The notes under the pieces were generated by a model. The model made no database searches, was not told where the DNA came from, and saw nothing but the letters and a program-made list of their open reading frames with translations. Position numbers and translations under genes: made by a program. 64,000 bases of DNA from Aselliscus stoliczkanus (Eukaryota > Chordata > Mammalia > Chiroptera > Hipposideridae): the NCBI GenBank assembly GCA_033961575.1, contig CM066732.1:55684501-55748500 (forward strand), read 5' to 3'. Below are positions 1 to 12,026 of the stretch, piece by piece; positions within the stretch are counted from its first letter, which is position 1; each line of letters opens with the position of its first letter.

Positions 1-2911
1 CTGTGCCTCCTGCGTGTCAGGAGAAAAAGAGGACGCGGCAGATGACAAGGGGCTTTCAGAAGCCGTGCAGGTTCAAGAGCTCCCATCTTGGTCTTTAAAA
101 AGTCATCCGTGACAGCTGGTCAGACAGGACAGGAGTGCACAGCGTGACCTGGACCCGAGTGGACACAGCCTGGAGGAGACAAACTTCGCCTCTGGCCCTG
201 GCACGGGCGCTGTGGAGCCGCTGTGGAGCCCCACGCCCAGGAGCAGTGAGTGTGGGCAGCGCTCTCTGCACATCTGCCCCCCGCATGGCAGCCGCCACCC
301 TGGAGTTTCTCCCCATCCCCCGTCACCAGGGCGCCCTCCCCCCGACGGCGACACACAGACAAGGCTGCGTACGTGGCCTCCTGGGCTCTATGCTGCAAAC
401 CCCCTGCCCTGAGACCACACCCAGGACTCGGCCTTGTTGGGCTGCCCCGCCCCTCACTGTCACAGATGTCACCTCACAAGGCTCCCTCAAGAGCCACATC
501 CTCAGGCTCCGCTTCTCCAGACTCAACCACAGCGGCCGTGGCTGAGAGCTGAGTGTGCAGACTCTGGGTGGACACTCACACAGCAAGCACCCGCCTCGCA
601 CCCCAGCCAGCATGCCGGGCGCAGCGTGAGACAGCAGAAAGCAAACTGGGCCCCAGGGTTTAAGCAGGAGCCTTATTAGAGAGAGGCCTTGGGATCGACC
701 AGTAAGTAATGCAGAGAGGAAGGCAGGGCCAAGCAGGCTGGAAGGGGTGTGGACACACCCATGGCCTCGGCCAGTCCCATGGGAGCTCAGAGCTGGGGTG
801 CACCTTCGGAAGTACCTACTTTTGTACCCCCCTCGACTGGATTTGGGCTGACCCAGACCGGGATGGCCTCAGGAGGCTGGTCCTCCGGCGGAGGACACTT
901 GTTGCACAGGAATTCAGCTGAGAGCCATCCACTGCGTGCATCCCCACGACACCCTCCCGTCCTGGGTGAGCACAGCCGGCTCTCGAGTCACCCTCTGCTG
1001 AGCAGAAAAGACAGCGCCCTCCAACATACATCCAGTGCATTGCTCACACCTGGCGCCCCTGCCCGTGGGGAGGCTGCCATGGTGGGGGTGGGGGCAGCTA
1101 GGGCAGGCTGTCCAGGTCACTCTGCCCCCACCCGGCTATGGGGCCGGCATGCTGGAGGGACTCCAAGAAGCGCGTGACCGAGCTTCCCCAGCTGCAGTGG
1201 ACGACAGTGGCTTTCCCAGCATCTTCCCGTTGTCCACACCCGGAGCCCCTGTGACGCCCCTTCGGGCAGGGTTTCTCAAGGAGTGTGGGGAAAAGAATCT
1301 TTGCAACATATATTAGAAACATTTAATTAGCCTTGAGTTACTTATTAAGTGACAATAATCTCTATTATATCCGTCACAGATGAGCGACTACAAACTGTCT
1401 ATGGTTTATGGGCCTAAAGTTCTCCACCGAGTATCACAAATTCCCATTATGTCCCCAGTGCTGGGCTTTGCATTTAGCGGCAAATGGTCCCCTCACACGG
1501 CCCAGTGTTCTCCCACTGACCCAGCAGTGAAGGCGGGATCAGCCTTACTTCTAGCGAATGCGGAGGGCTCCTGAGTGACACACTGGGGACAGGGCGCCCG
1601 GCGGGAGGGAGTTGGCCACCAACGCGGGGCAATCTGCCCGGACCACCGCCCTGGCGAGTGAGCCCGGTCAGGCAGGTCTCACGTGTGTCCCCCCAGGATG
1701 CCGTTGGGGGCCCCAACTTCAAACCCTCTGTTTACTGTTGGGGAAACAGACGTGCCCCGAGGAGATGACATGGCCACGAACCACGGCTGCACCTCAGACT
1801 TCCGGCCTCCCAGGAGCAAGGACCCCCCACGACTGAGAGGCCTTTGCACCCATGGCCCTTGGGTCACTTCTGCTGTCCAGTGATGCCCTTCCCGTAGAAG
1901 CTGGAGAACTCAGAAACCAGCTGCCACCTGCTGTGCCGGTTAGGACCGCCCCACTTGTCACCGCCCCCAAGGTCAAGGTGGACGCGCTCATCAATTCTCA
2001 TGGTGCCTGAAATCCCATCGTTAGGGTTTTCCCTGGTGAATTCATCATGGCCTTTTAAAAAGGCATCCAACTTCAACACAAGCCACTAACTCTTTAGCAT
2101 GAGTGAGCTTTCCACATTGTCTGGTGTATTTTAAAACACAAGGCTGAGATCTCCTAACGGTCAGGTGCGGCGTGGGGAGTGGGACCCGGGGCAGGTCCAG
2201 GGAGCAGCTTGTGGCCCCGGGAGGGAGCCGCCGGCACAAGCGGGCTAGGGGAGCACCTGCCCATCATCACGTTGTACGGCTGAGGCTTGGAGCTTTTGTA
2301 CAACTGAAAACAAAGCAAGTTTGCAAATTAAATGTAAACAAAACCACAACCACAAAGCTAATTAAAAAATATTAAAAATCCACAAAATTTAAACCAACGA
2401 TATGCATGTAGCATGACCCCATTTGTCCTGCTGGAAAGCACAAGGCCATCCGTGGTGTCCAGTGGCAGTAAGTGCCCTGAGCGAGCGGTCCTGTGTCCAG
2501 CAGCCCCTGTTCGTGGGTCCTGGGACAATCTCCCCCAACACGGTGGGGTCTCCATCCTTGGAGAGGAGACGTCCCTCACACGGAAAGCCACCCTCCACTC
2601 TGCTCATCCGTCTACAACAGTGGAACTGGACAGCGCTGGCAAACTGATCAAACCACAGAATCAGACACGGACTCCGGACGTCCGTCACACAGGGACGCTC
2701 AGAACAGGCTTAGTGATTGTGCGGCCGCGCCTTATTTATACACAGTTAGCAAATGCAGATGCGTAGCATCTAACCAGCTAAAAGCTGAGGCCTGGGAGGG
2801 CTGTGTGCAACGCCTGTGACCCCTGGTGGAGCCCCACCTCCTCAGGAGCAAAGGCTGATGGAGCAGAGGGATATCCACGGGCTGGAGAGCCCAGCGGCCT
2901 GGGCGGGTCCT
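1..2911. other. Unique GC-rich non-coding stretch
   Basis: I see no gene or recognisable repeat here. Reading frames are under about 140 codons, overlap in several frames on both strands, and resemble no known protein. Base composition is GC-rich with scattered CpG, except for short AT-rich pockets near 1,310-1,380 and 2,290-2,400. It could be intergenic or intronic; the sequence does not tell which. Confidence 0.6.
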
Positions 2912-3090
2912 CACTCTGCTGCTTCTGCTGTGTGAGCTGGAGCCAGGGCTCCACTTCCTTGTGCCTCAGTTTCCCCTTCTGCCAAATGGAGATCAGAGTG
3001 GTACCTGCCCGCTCTGCGTGTGAGCAACGCAGTCGTGTTAACATGTGTAAAACAGAACAGTGCCTGGCGCAGTGTTAGCACGGTATAACA
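2912..3090 (+). repeat. MIR SINE, sense
   Basis: An ancient tRNA-derived MIR copy. The recognisable landmarks are the segment reading TGTGAGCTGG, then GTGCCTCAGTTTCC (the conserved MIR core), then a tail resembling the 'acagtgcctggc' end of the consensus. It is heavily diverged, as expected for an insertion older than the placental radiation. Boundaries are approximate. Confidence 0.8.
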
Positions 3091-3540
3091 TTAACATGCA
3101 TCACTCTTAGGTTATGTGGCTCTTTCTACATCATTTGTACACATTTACTCACATGAAAACACATTCAGTATGTTTTGTTGGGATAAAAAATATTAAGATG
3201 AAACCATCCTCTGTGAATTATTGTGCAATTCGCTTTTCCTCTAAATAATCTGTGAACTCAGCACCCCTGCACCGCGGCGCTGGCTGCAGACTGGGCATAG
3301 GGCTCCCACCTGCTGCTCCAAAGGTCCGTTCTGGCCCGGCCAGCGAGCGTGACGCTGGAAGTGCCCCACATGGACTCAGTCCTGCCCCCCTCCCCACCTT
3401 GGTGTCTTCCTGTCTGTCGCAAAATGGCCCTGGTGCACAAGCACTGCACTTTCCTAAAATGAAGTTCACTTTAGATGCACGAAGGCACGGAACCGTTCGG
3501 AGGAACCTCAGCCACGTCTGTGTGCGTGCGCACACTCGTG

Positions 3541-4160
3541 TGCACACTCGTGTGCGACCACGTGGGAGCGCTGGCTGGAGGGCGCACGGGACGGTGCGTG
3601 TGGGAGCAGAGCCGCCCACAGCGGTGGCCGCTCTTTTTCACCATAAAAAGCTGCCCCTGGTTATTGGCGGGCAGCCGCCACCTCTGCTACGTCCGCCTCT
3701 TGCCCTGGGCTCCTGGCCTCGCCCGAGGATGGGAAAGGTCCACGGCCCACACGGTGGGGATGGAGACCAGCGCAGCTCGCAGGCAGCTCGCTGCATCAGC
3801 TGCTCCTCATTAGCGCGCTCCGGGCGAGCAGGCTTCACAGGCCGGGGCTCCCGGGGCTTTGTCATCCCACCCACGGCAGCCTGTGTTAGTCAATAGTAAC
3901 AGCTTACTTAAAAATAGCAGCCTCCGAGTGCTGGGCTGTGATTACCGGCGCCTGGCCCCGGCCCCAGGGACGGGAGGCTGCGCGGCTCCCTCCCTCCTGA
4001 GCGGCTCCAGAACCGGTCCCCAGACGTGGGGAGGGACAGGCGCGGCCCTAGCAAGCCGGGGCACTGCAGCCGGGGCACTGCCGGGCACCTGGGGTCTGTG
4101 GCAGTAACTGCAGCGGTGGGCACCGGCTTCGCTACCGATAAGCATCGCCTGGCGCCTGAG
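3541..4160. promoter_or_regulatory. CpG-island-like segment without a recognised gene
   Basis: I count roughly 50 CpG dinucleotides in about 620 bases at roughly 65% GC, an observed/expected ratio near 0.75-0.8. That passes the usual CpG-island criteria (over 500 bp, ratio above 0.6). An A/T-rich TATA-like string CATAAAAAG sits at about 3,642 and an ATTGG box at about 3,662. No open frame beginning here resembles a known protein, so an attached transcript is not shown. It could be an orphan island, an alternative promoter, or simply a CpG-rich part of a GC-rich isochore. The counts were made by eye. Confidence 0.45.
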
Positions 4161-6679
4161 TGAACTGCACCCCTGTCTCGCCCTGACGTGGGCCTTGTGG
4201 GGCTTCTGCCTCCATGTAAACCTGAGTGACCGGTCAGCATTCAAAGTCGGCTTCAGGAGGGTTTGGTCCATTTCCGACGCGCCCTGCCGGTTAGCAATTG
4301 CTCTTATTATCCGCCTTCGCCCAGCCCGCCTCAGTGGGGGCATTTGATAGAAACTCGCCACGTGAGGCGTAAATCAGGGAGTGAGTGGCAGGATGTGCAC
4401 AGACAGCCTCCCTGCGTCACCTGACCCACTTAGGTCTAAACTGAGGCCGCTCCCACGTGGCCTGGGGAGGGGGCCAGTGGGCAGCCTCTCAACCGCCCTG
4501 CGTCCAGCCAGCCAGCAAACGTACAGAAGCTTCTCGTCTTGCTAACATCTAATTTGGAATGAAGTTCGCATGATCTAAGCACTGTTAGAGCTGAAAAATG
4601 TTTCATTGGAAAGCTCTTCATTCAGGGACCGAAATTTAGCCCTAACACTAAAGTTCCCACCCCAAAATCAGCTGCATACTAAAAGTAAAAATAATAATAG
4701 GGTATAAGTCAATATTATTCATTCCATGTGTGTTCAAAGTTCCCAAATAACTTGCTCATTTAAAACCACATCCTGTTAGCAGTGTGCTCATCTGGTCGGC
4801 TCAGAGACATTCTAAGCAAGAGTGAGGGTTTAGAACAGATTTATAAAATATGATGAAAATATGAAAACTGATGAAAAATGTCCTTTCTTTTAGGACATAT
4901 TATTTTTAAAGTGTAGGTAAAATGAAACTTATTACCAGAAACTGAGGTCGATGATGTACTATTTTTTCCCTTAAGTGGGAGCAGATAGGAGGGAATTACT
5001 AAAAAGAAGGCACACCCCAAACAGAGCTTACTTGACAGAGACGTTTGGAAACACAGCACCAAGGGCGCACTCTGACCTGCCTGGTGGGAAGACACTGAGA
5101 TATCTCTTCACCAATTCCTGGTGGGAGAGCCCCGGCCAGAGCGGTGGTCATTTCCAGAGCCCCACAACCACATTTCGGGGTGCCCTTGTCTTTCCGACCA
5201 CATCCGTTGCATGTTTGCATCCTCAGAGTGGCCTTGCAGGAGGGTGCCATCAGCACCGCCCTCTGGGCAGCACCTGTGGACCGCGTAGGCCCAGGGAACC
5301 ACAGAAGCCCTGTTGGCTTCAGACGGCTCTGCTGCTCTCCGGGCAGCTGACAGCTCAGCAAAGGGAACCGGGACCACACAGGACAGACCGCACAGGAGGA
5401 GATGTTGTTCTGGACGGTGAGCGCTGCAAGAGTCCGCCAGCTCGCCTCGATCACTCCCTCAGGGAGAAGGAGGCCTGCTGGGGGTGGCCGGCGGCTTTAA
5501 GATCCAAACAAAGCTGGCACGGCAGACCGGAGGCGCGGGCACGGGAGGCGCGGACCTGACCACAGCCTCAGGTCTCACTTTCCAGGTCCTGGTGTCTGTG
5601 GGCCTGCCAGCCCTGAGTTCAGGCAGAAGCAGCCTCCCCCGTCTCTCTCTGCTTCTGCCACAAGCAGCTCTGATGCCCATAACTAAAAACTAGTTCGTAA
5701 TTTAATTTGGGGAGATTGGTTGGCAAATGCTCATTAAACAATTGGGTCTTTGGAAACTCTATCTTTAGATTTTTTTTAATTGACCTATTATTTTGCTCTG
5801 GCTGCCGGAACCCCCTGCAAACACGGAGACGCTGGCTACCTGGACTTGCTTTGATGAATAGTTTTAATTAAAAAATTCTGCACCATAAGTATTTTAATGT
5901 TACAAACATACCAAAGGTATGCAGTCATAAATTTAAAAACACATTTAAATTAATCTATAAATATGCTGCAAAATTGACAGGATATATTTAAGCAGGAGGA
6001 TGTGGCATAGATAGCTAATGATGACAATTAAGAATCGTGTAAAATAAATGAAAATCAATACTCAGAACAGTCTGGAAAAAAGGAAAAAAGAGAGAAACAA
6101 AACAACACGTGGTTGGTCCCTGAGGGGAGAGAGTGGGCACCGCCTGTAGTTCTAAACTGTCTTTGTGGGAAGGAAGGGGACTGGTGGCATTCTTTGCTCG
6201 TCCTCACGGATCACGAGTCTCCTGGGAGCAGCCTTGAGAGGGGGACAGCTCTGTCCCCCCCCTGAACAAAACCTGCACCTTGCTAGTTATGGATCTGGAA
6301 GGAAGCCATCACAGCTCCCTGAGCTACCTGCCCAGGTGCTGACAAAGGGACACATAGTTTTTGCACCTAGTGATCTGTTTTCTGCATTTAAGTGCCACCC
6401 TGACAGGTTGTAGGGGTGCCCGTGTCCCCGGAGACGGGAAGCTTTGGGGCCGTGACAACCCGCGAGCTTACTATGCTGTGGGCACTCTGGGCCCTCCACA
6501 CAGTGGGACACGGTATGCTGAGGGGCCTGTGGGCCTCGTCGCCGGAAGCGCCCTCTGCAGAGAGACGTGCGTGCAGCTCTCTAACCCGCAGAGGGCTTGG
6601 CTCGGCCAGACCAGGAGGCGTAACCCCACCGCTACAGTCAAATGACAGACAACTGAGGGTCCGTTAGTCACGGGTTCCC
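4161..6679. other. Unique mixed GC/AT stretch, no gene
   Basis: No gene or confident repeat is visible. AT-rich portions lie at about 4,520-4,990 and 5,690-6,110, separated by GC-rich DNA at 5,000-5,690 and 6,120-6,670. The AT-rich parts contain TTTTAATTAAAA-type strings (near 5,863) and look like non-coding single-copy sequence. The open frames in the GC-rich parts overlap on both strands and are not convincing. Confidence 0.55.
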
Positions 6680-6910
6680 TCCAATTAAGGCATATTCACG
6701 TTTTTCCCCTAATTAGGTATTCTTTGTTGCATAATGTTTGCTCTAATCTTTCGGAGTCTTTCTCAATATCCAGTCATTACAGGCTCCCCTTGAATTCAGC
6801 CAAAGCCTGTTATTTTTTCTGCTAATTATATCCTCATTTACAGATTGGCGCCTCTTCTGATTGGCTCTGTGTGCCAGTTGCTGTGACTTCATTAATCGAA
6901 TCTCCTGACC
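6680..6910. promoter_or_regulatory. Putative conserved regulatory island
   Basis: A compact motif-dense block. It holds a TAATTA palindrome at 6,710-6,715 and two ATTGG (inverted CCAAT) boxes at 6,844-6,848 and 6,860-6,864, 16 bp apart. An ATTAATCGAA homeodomain-like string lies at 6,891-6,900. It matches no repeat I recognise. These properties are common in developmental enhancers, but such motifs also occur by chance and conservation cannot be judged here. The call is inference. Confidence 0.3.
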
Positions 6911-8689
6911 CTGTTATTTCCTGTGACAGGACTTGCTTCTCGTGTCCTGTGGCTCCAGATCCCCGGGTCACTTCTCACCCGGGTTGAAAGTGTGTCAGAC
7001 AGAGCGGGTTCAGGGTGTGGGTCACGGTCGCAGTCGCTAATCACTGCGCACGGCCCCTGGTACAAATGGCCGCCACGGGCTGCACCTTTCTTTCCTCCTC
7101 TTTTTAAAAAATGAATGTTATCAAGGTGTCATTAACAGGTTAGTTTCATTTTTAAAATATGCCTGATTTTTTAAAAAAAAAGCTAAATGTGTCTCCTTGC
7201 CCTGGCCCCCAGAGAAACCACTGTTCACATACAAAACCTGAAAACACTTGGTTTTGTGGCGGGGGGATGCCACTGTACGAGGGGGACTCCCACTTCAACG
7301 CAAGTCATCTAAAGAATTCGAATTTTAAAATCTTGAAGAAGTGCTAGTAGATTTTCTAATTTCAGGCATACACAAATAAAAATAAAAACAAGCAAATTAG
7401 AAAAACAAATAATAATATATAAAATTACAACAAATTATAGTTGTTAAAAAATAACAAAATAAAGCTCTCTGGGCAACCAAATTAAAAAAGAAAAAAGGAA
7501 TTTCACTGATTAGACAACATATGTATATTAAGAGATAATTAAAATGAATGAATTACATTTGTATACCAATGCCATCTCTTTTATAAGCCCAATAGAGAAA
7601 TGGGATGTGAAAATTTGGGGGTACCCAGGACAGTGTGCCGTATCCCCACTTTCAGGCCGCAGGCCAATGGAATAACCCAGTTTCCTGGAATCAGAGACCT
7701 GGGAAGAATCAAGCCCGCAGAGTTTAAATGCAAGTTAGTTAATATGAAAAATGCTGTATCTAGTTGTTTGCAAAATTACTTTTGTTGATTAAAAGGCTCT
7801 TCAGAACTTCCGGCTGGTGAAAGGGTTTTAAATTGTCTAACGGTGATTGTGATTGCTATGCAGAAAAAAGGCCGCGCAAAGCAAACCATTATATCACTGA
7901 ATCTTTGTTAAGCAGGCCTTGAAAGTGTCTGACAGCATAATTAATCTTGTGATATGAACAAAGAAACCAACTCAATAGTATTGAAGATGCTTATTAAAAA
8001 TACTAAATACCTTTTTCCACTTAAAACCCTTTTGAAACAGTGTGGGAAGTTGCATTACCTTTTTGTTTTTGCAGCATTTTCCACTAAAATTGATACCGGG
8101 GTGTTCAGTGCAGCAGTGAAACCGCGACACGTGCAACAATAAGAGCTTGCTGGAAAAACCCTGATCCCTGAACAGGAAGGCCGGCTGGGCTCAGCAACCA
8201 GCAGCTGCAGAGTCTGACAGCACCCTGGCGGCAATTCCAGTTGCCAAAGTTGAGGCAGAGTTAATGGTTGGCAATCCTCCTTTGGTAACAAAAACCTACA
8301 AAATCGGAAGCCTCCCTTGGAATTGTTCTTTTCTCTTCAGAAGCTCAAGTCAGGACTGTGCACACAACCGGCTATGATTCCAAAGAGCTTCAGAGACACA
8401 GGACACATTTGGGTTGTTGTGGGCTCCTTGTTGCGAGGCCAGGGTTTGGATGCAGTCACCAGGGCGTCCTCGGTCCCCTAAGGAGCTCAGCCATGTCCAC
8501 ATCCCGAGAAAATGAAGGTGGCCCCAAGGAGCCGTCTGCGCGGTCTCTAGCCTGCGCTGGCAGTGTGGTGAGACAGGGGAGGGGCAGCAGCCGTGGGCCG
8601 TGGGGGTTGGATGGGCCTCCTCGTAGTTGCTGGAATGTTTGCCTCGATGGTGACTAACAAGAGTGGCGATACATGACACATTTGCAGTT
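6911..8689. other. Unique AT-rich stretch, possibly regulatory
   Basis: Mostly AT-rich single-copy sequence (7,110-7,560 is particularly A/T-rich) with no gene and no confident repeat. The interval 7,560-8,340 has balanced composition, many TTAATC/ATTAAT strings and no repeat-like features, so it is a candidate conserved non-coding block. The 8,350-8,660 part is GC-richer and carries only overlapping short frames. Confidence 0.45.
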
Positions 8690-8960
8690 GGCCATTGCTG
8701 TGTAACTAAAAACCACACATTTTCAGTGCATACAGCAACAAGCATTTGTTGAGCTCGCTCATCTGTTGGTGACCTGAGCGATGGCTGACCTTGGCTGGGA
8801 CTGCTTCTGCAACTCAGCTGGACTCCCCGGGTCCCGGCTGGACCTAACTGGGGTAACTCGGCTGCACGAGCTTGTCTTCCTCACCGGCCCAGGCATGTGC
8901 TTCTCGAGCTCATGGCAGGAACACAAGAAAGCAAGTGGGGCATAGCCGGGCTCCTAAGGC
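8690..8960. repeat. Ancient interspersed repeat, LTR-like
   Basis: The segment beginning TTGCTGTGTAACTAAAAACC and continuing through a CTGGGACTGCTTCTGCAACT region resembles a common ancient mammalian repeat, typically reading 'gctgtgtaacaaaccacc...'. A related copy occurs at about 43,090-43,455 in this window. I believe it is an old LTR or DNA element but cannot assign the family. Boundaries are approximate. Confidence 0.5.
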
Positions 8961-9419
8961 CTTGGCTTGTAACTTGGGGTTTGCGCCAGCAGATGCCCAG
9001 ACACAGTCATTGGAACAGAAGCCTTTGCCAAGGGGGCCAGAGAAAGGGCTTAAACGACACATCAGCAGGGACACTTTGTAGTTAAAGTACATCCTACACT
9101 TTTCGGTTAAAGAAAGTTACAACTCAAACTCATTTTCAAACGAAGAATAAATGGCAATTTCTTTCCCTTAGTATTGAGGAAAATAACTTTGAATGAAGCC
9201 AGTAACTGGAAGAGAGACAAGTAAGAGGAGTATGGATTGGAAGGGGTGGTTTAAACCATCACCGTTTACTGTTGATATGGCCATCTACCAAACAAACCCA
9301 CAAAAAGAAAAACCAACAGAAAAAAATGTTTTCATTACTAAGAAAGCTGAGCAAGATGGCTGGATAAAACACCGAACTACAAAAATCAAGAGTATTTTGT
9401 CTTTACCAGCTATAACCAA
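8961..9419. other. Unique stretch upstream of L1 block
   Basis: The composition shifts from balanced to AT-rich. An open frame spans 9,193-9,513, but its last third (about 9,420 onward) resembles L1 ORF2 C-terminal sequence, and its first part resembles nothing I know. I treat it as non-coding flank of the L1 that follows. Confidence 0.4.
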
Positions 9420-10480
9420 CCAGGAAATACAATTAGAAAATAAGATATTATTCACCATCGCAAAAGTAAAGTATACTGAAATAATACTTCAGAACTCTAA
9501 TATAACATCATAAAATAACACTATAAACTTGCCAAATCTCCTATACTAAATCTACAAATTTAACTCAATCCACGTAAAAATTCAAAAAACCCAAATCGGA
9601 TTTTTGACAAAATTCACAAATCTACTCTAAAATCTAAGTTCACTTTAAATTTACTCTAAAATTAGGTGAAATAAACAAAAATAGCAACTTCAACAATTTA
9701 AAAAGGAAATTTAAAGAGGAAAGAATTTCTGTACCAAATATAAAGTCATATTATTATGCAAAGTCAGAACAATACACAGTGTGCTACTGGCAAAGAACAA
9801 ATAGATTAATAGACAGATAATACCATAAAGCTAAGGAAAAGAGCTAAATTTATTAGTGAGAGCTTTTGAGAAAACTAGATGACTCGGCCATCAATTCTCA
9901 GAGAAATATAATACAAGATGTCCACTTAGTGTCACATTCAGGTGGACTCTAAATGGATTGAAATGTGAGAATGTGAGGCGTAAATATGAATAATAAAAAT
10001 ATAAAATTACTAGAATCAAGTACAATATCACTGTGACTTAAGGAGAGGGAGTACCTTCTAAACAGAATTTTAAAAACTCAAATGATAGGCAAAAATATCT
10101 GAAGGATTTGATTCAATCAAAATTAAGCCTTTTGGTTAATTAAAGGACACCTTGACCAAGCCAATAAGCCGGTGGCGGAATGGGAGGAGATTTGCAACAT
10201 TTAAAACTGAGAAGGGATTGGCACCTAGACAGCAACCCCCAAAGAAATGGCCAAATTATATGTTCAGGCAATTTACAGAAAAGGAAACTCCAACATCTGA
10301 TAAGTATAAAGTGAGAAAGGCTGAAAATCATTAGCAATCAAAGAAATCCAAATCAAAACAAAGATACCATTTTATACCTAATACACATGCAAAAATTGGA
10401 CTGTGAGAAAATCCCGAGTTTGCAAGGATGAGGGGATGTGAGCTGCATATGTGCATCTGTGACTACGCAGCCACATTAAA
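9420..10480 (+). mobile_element. Old L1 (L1M-type) 3' part, decayed
   Basis: A degraded sense LINE-1 fragment. Around 9,430-9,500 the frame reads IQLENKILFTIAKVKYTEI, close to the L1 ORF2 segment usually reading '[17 protein letters not shown]'. Around 9,555 the DNA follows the L1 string normally reading 'agattcaatgcaatccctatcaaaattcc'. From 10,160 to 10,440 it follows the L1 tail: the 'ggagaaaatatttgcaac', 'aatgggcaaa', 'ggcaattcacagaaga' and 'aatgcaaatcaaaaccac' landmarks are all recognisable but mutated. No frame is intact. It is older than the L1 at 10,985. Confidence 0.75.
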
Positions 10481-10984
10481 TGCACACACTCTCATGATTC
10501 AGGTGGTTCCCTGACAAGCAGAAGCTGAGAGCGAACAGTGCATGCAAGATGATTGCTGAGGAGCGTTCGGGGCGTGGAACCAGTAGGAGAGTTTGAACTG
10601 GAATGCAGTCACTCCAGGGACCTCAGCTGTGACCCTGCCCTACAGGGAGCCCTGGAACCAGCAGGGCCCTTCAGGGCTAGGCCGCCCTGGGGCCTGAGTG
10701 AGGCCGCTCTTTTAGTCCCCTGGAGAAAGACTCCGTTTTAAGCCACTGGCAGCCAACACTCCCAGCAGCTGGGGCACCCTTGGTCCTGAAAGGATATCCA
10801 AGTACCTACCACAGCAGTCACTGTACCTTTCGATCCAGGAATAACTACCACTGGATCCACCTTCCAAAGAAGTCCTCACAGACAGCCCCAAGGACACATG
10901 GCTGCTGGTTACAGCATTAATTATGGAGAGGGCAGGAGCCGGGAGCCTGTACATCTAGCCCTGGCAAGATAAGTAAAATGTGGA
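10481..10984. other. Unique or ancient-LTR-like spacer between two L1s
   Basis: GC-richer than its flanks, with no open frame worth noting. The composition and abrupt edges against two L1 fragments suggest an old insertion (perhaps LTR-derived), but I cannot match it to a family. Confidence 0.35.
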
Positions 10985-12026
10985 CTGTCGAACATAGATA
11001 CAAAAATCCTCAAAAAAGTATTAGCAAACCCAATTCAGCAATATATTAACGAGATCAAACACCATGATCAAGTAGGATTTATTCCTGGGATACAAGGTTG
11101 GTTCAATATCCACAAATCAATTAACGTGACACTCCGATAAACAAAATGAAGGAAAATCATATGATCATGCCAATAGACGCAGAAAAAGCATTTGACAAAA
11201 CCCAGCAGCCATTTATGATAAAAACTCTCAACAAAGTAGGAACAGCGAGAACATATCTCAACATAATAAAGGCCATGCATGACAAACCCTCAGCTAACAC
11301 CGTGCTCAACAGAAAAAAGCTAAAAGAGTTCCCCTTAAGATCAGGAACAAGACAAGGATGTTTACTTTCACCACTTTTATTCAACATAGTACTGGAAGTC
11401 CTAGCCATCAGACAAGAAACAAAAGGCATCCGAGTGGGAAAGGAAGTAAACCTTCTTTTAAAGTAAAACTGCCATTATTTGCAGAAGGTATAATATTATA
11501 TTAGAGAACCCTAAAGATTCCACAAAAAACTATTAGAGCTGATAGATGAATTTAGTAAAGTAGCTGGGTACAAAATTAATATTCAGAAATCAGTTACATT
11601 TTTATACACCAACAACAAACTATCAGCAAGAGAAATTCAGAAAACAATCCCATTTACAATTGCATCAAGAAAAAGTAAAATACCTAAGAATAAATTTAGC
11701 CAAGGAGGTAAAAAACGTGTACTCAGAAAATTATAAGACATTGAAGAAAAACTGAAGAAGATACCAGTCAGTGGGGACATCCACCATGCTCTCATGTACA
11801 GGAAGAGTTAACATCATTCAAGTGTCCTGACTGCCCAAAGCAATCTACAGATTCAATGCAATCCCTATCAAAATACCAATGGCATTTTTCACAGAACTAG
11901 AATAAATAACCCTAAAATTTACGTGGAACCATAAATGACCTCAAGAAGCCACAGCAATCTTGAGAAAGAAGAACAAAGTTAGAGGTATCACACTACCAGA
12001 TATCAAATTGCATTATAAGGCTAGAG
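10985..12026 (+). mobile_element. L1 LINE, ORF2 reverse-transcriptase part, sense
   Basis: A 5'-truncated LINE-1 that starts inside ORF2, at the string normally reading 'aacatagatgcaaaaatcctcaacaaa'. It continues through the reverse-transcriptase region and on toward the 'atagatcaatggaaca' part, interrupted at 12,026 by a hAT element and resuming at 12,336. It is younger than the neighbouring L1 fragments because long stretches still read in frame, but it carries frameshifts and stops and cannot be autonomous. The last eight bases (12,019-12,026, GGCTAGAG) are the target site duplicated by the hAT insertion. Confidence 0.9.
11146..11466 (+). pseudogene. L1 ORF2 reverse-transcriptase fragment (dead)
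   Basis: An open stretch of about 106 codons within the L1. It contains the RT landmarks DAEKAFDK and [20 protein letters not shown], which belong to the palm/fingers of L1 reverse transcriptase. The expected catalytic F-A-D-D box lies just beyond the stop: the DNA at about 11,470-11,495 reads phenylalanine-alanine followed by Glu-Gly rather than Asp-Asp, and in a different frame. The catalytic site is therefore destroyed and this is a non-functional relic. Confidence 0.85.
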
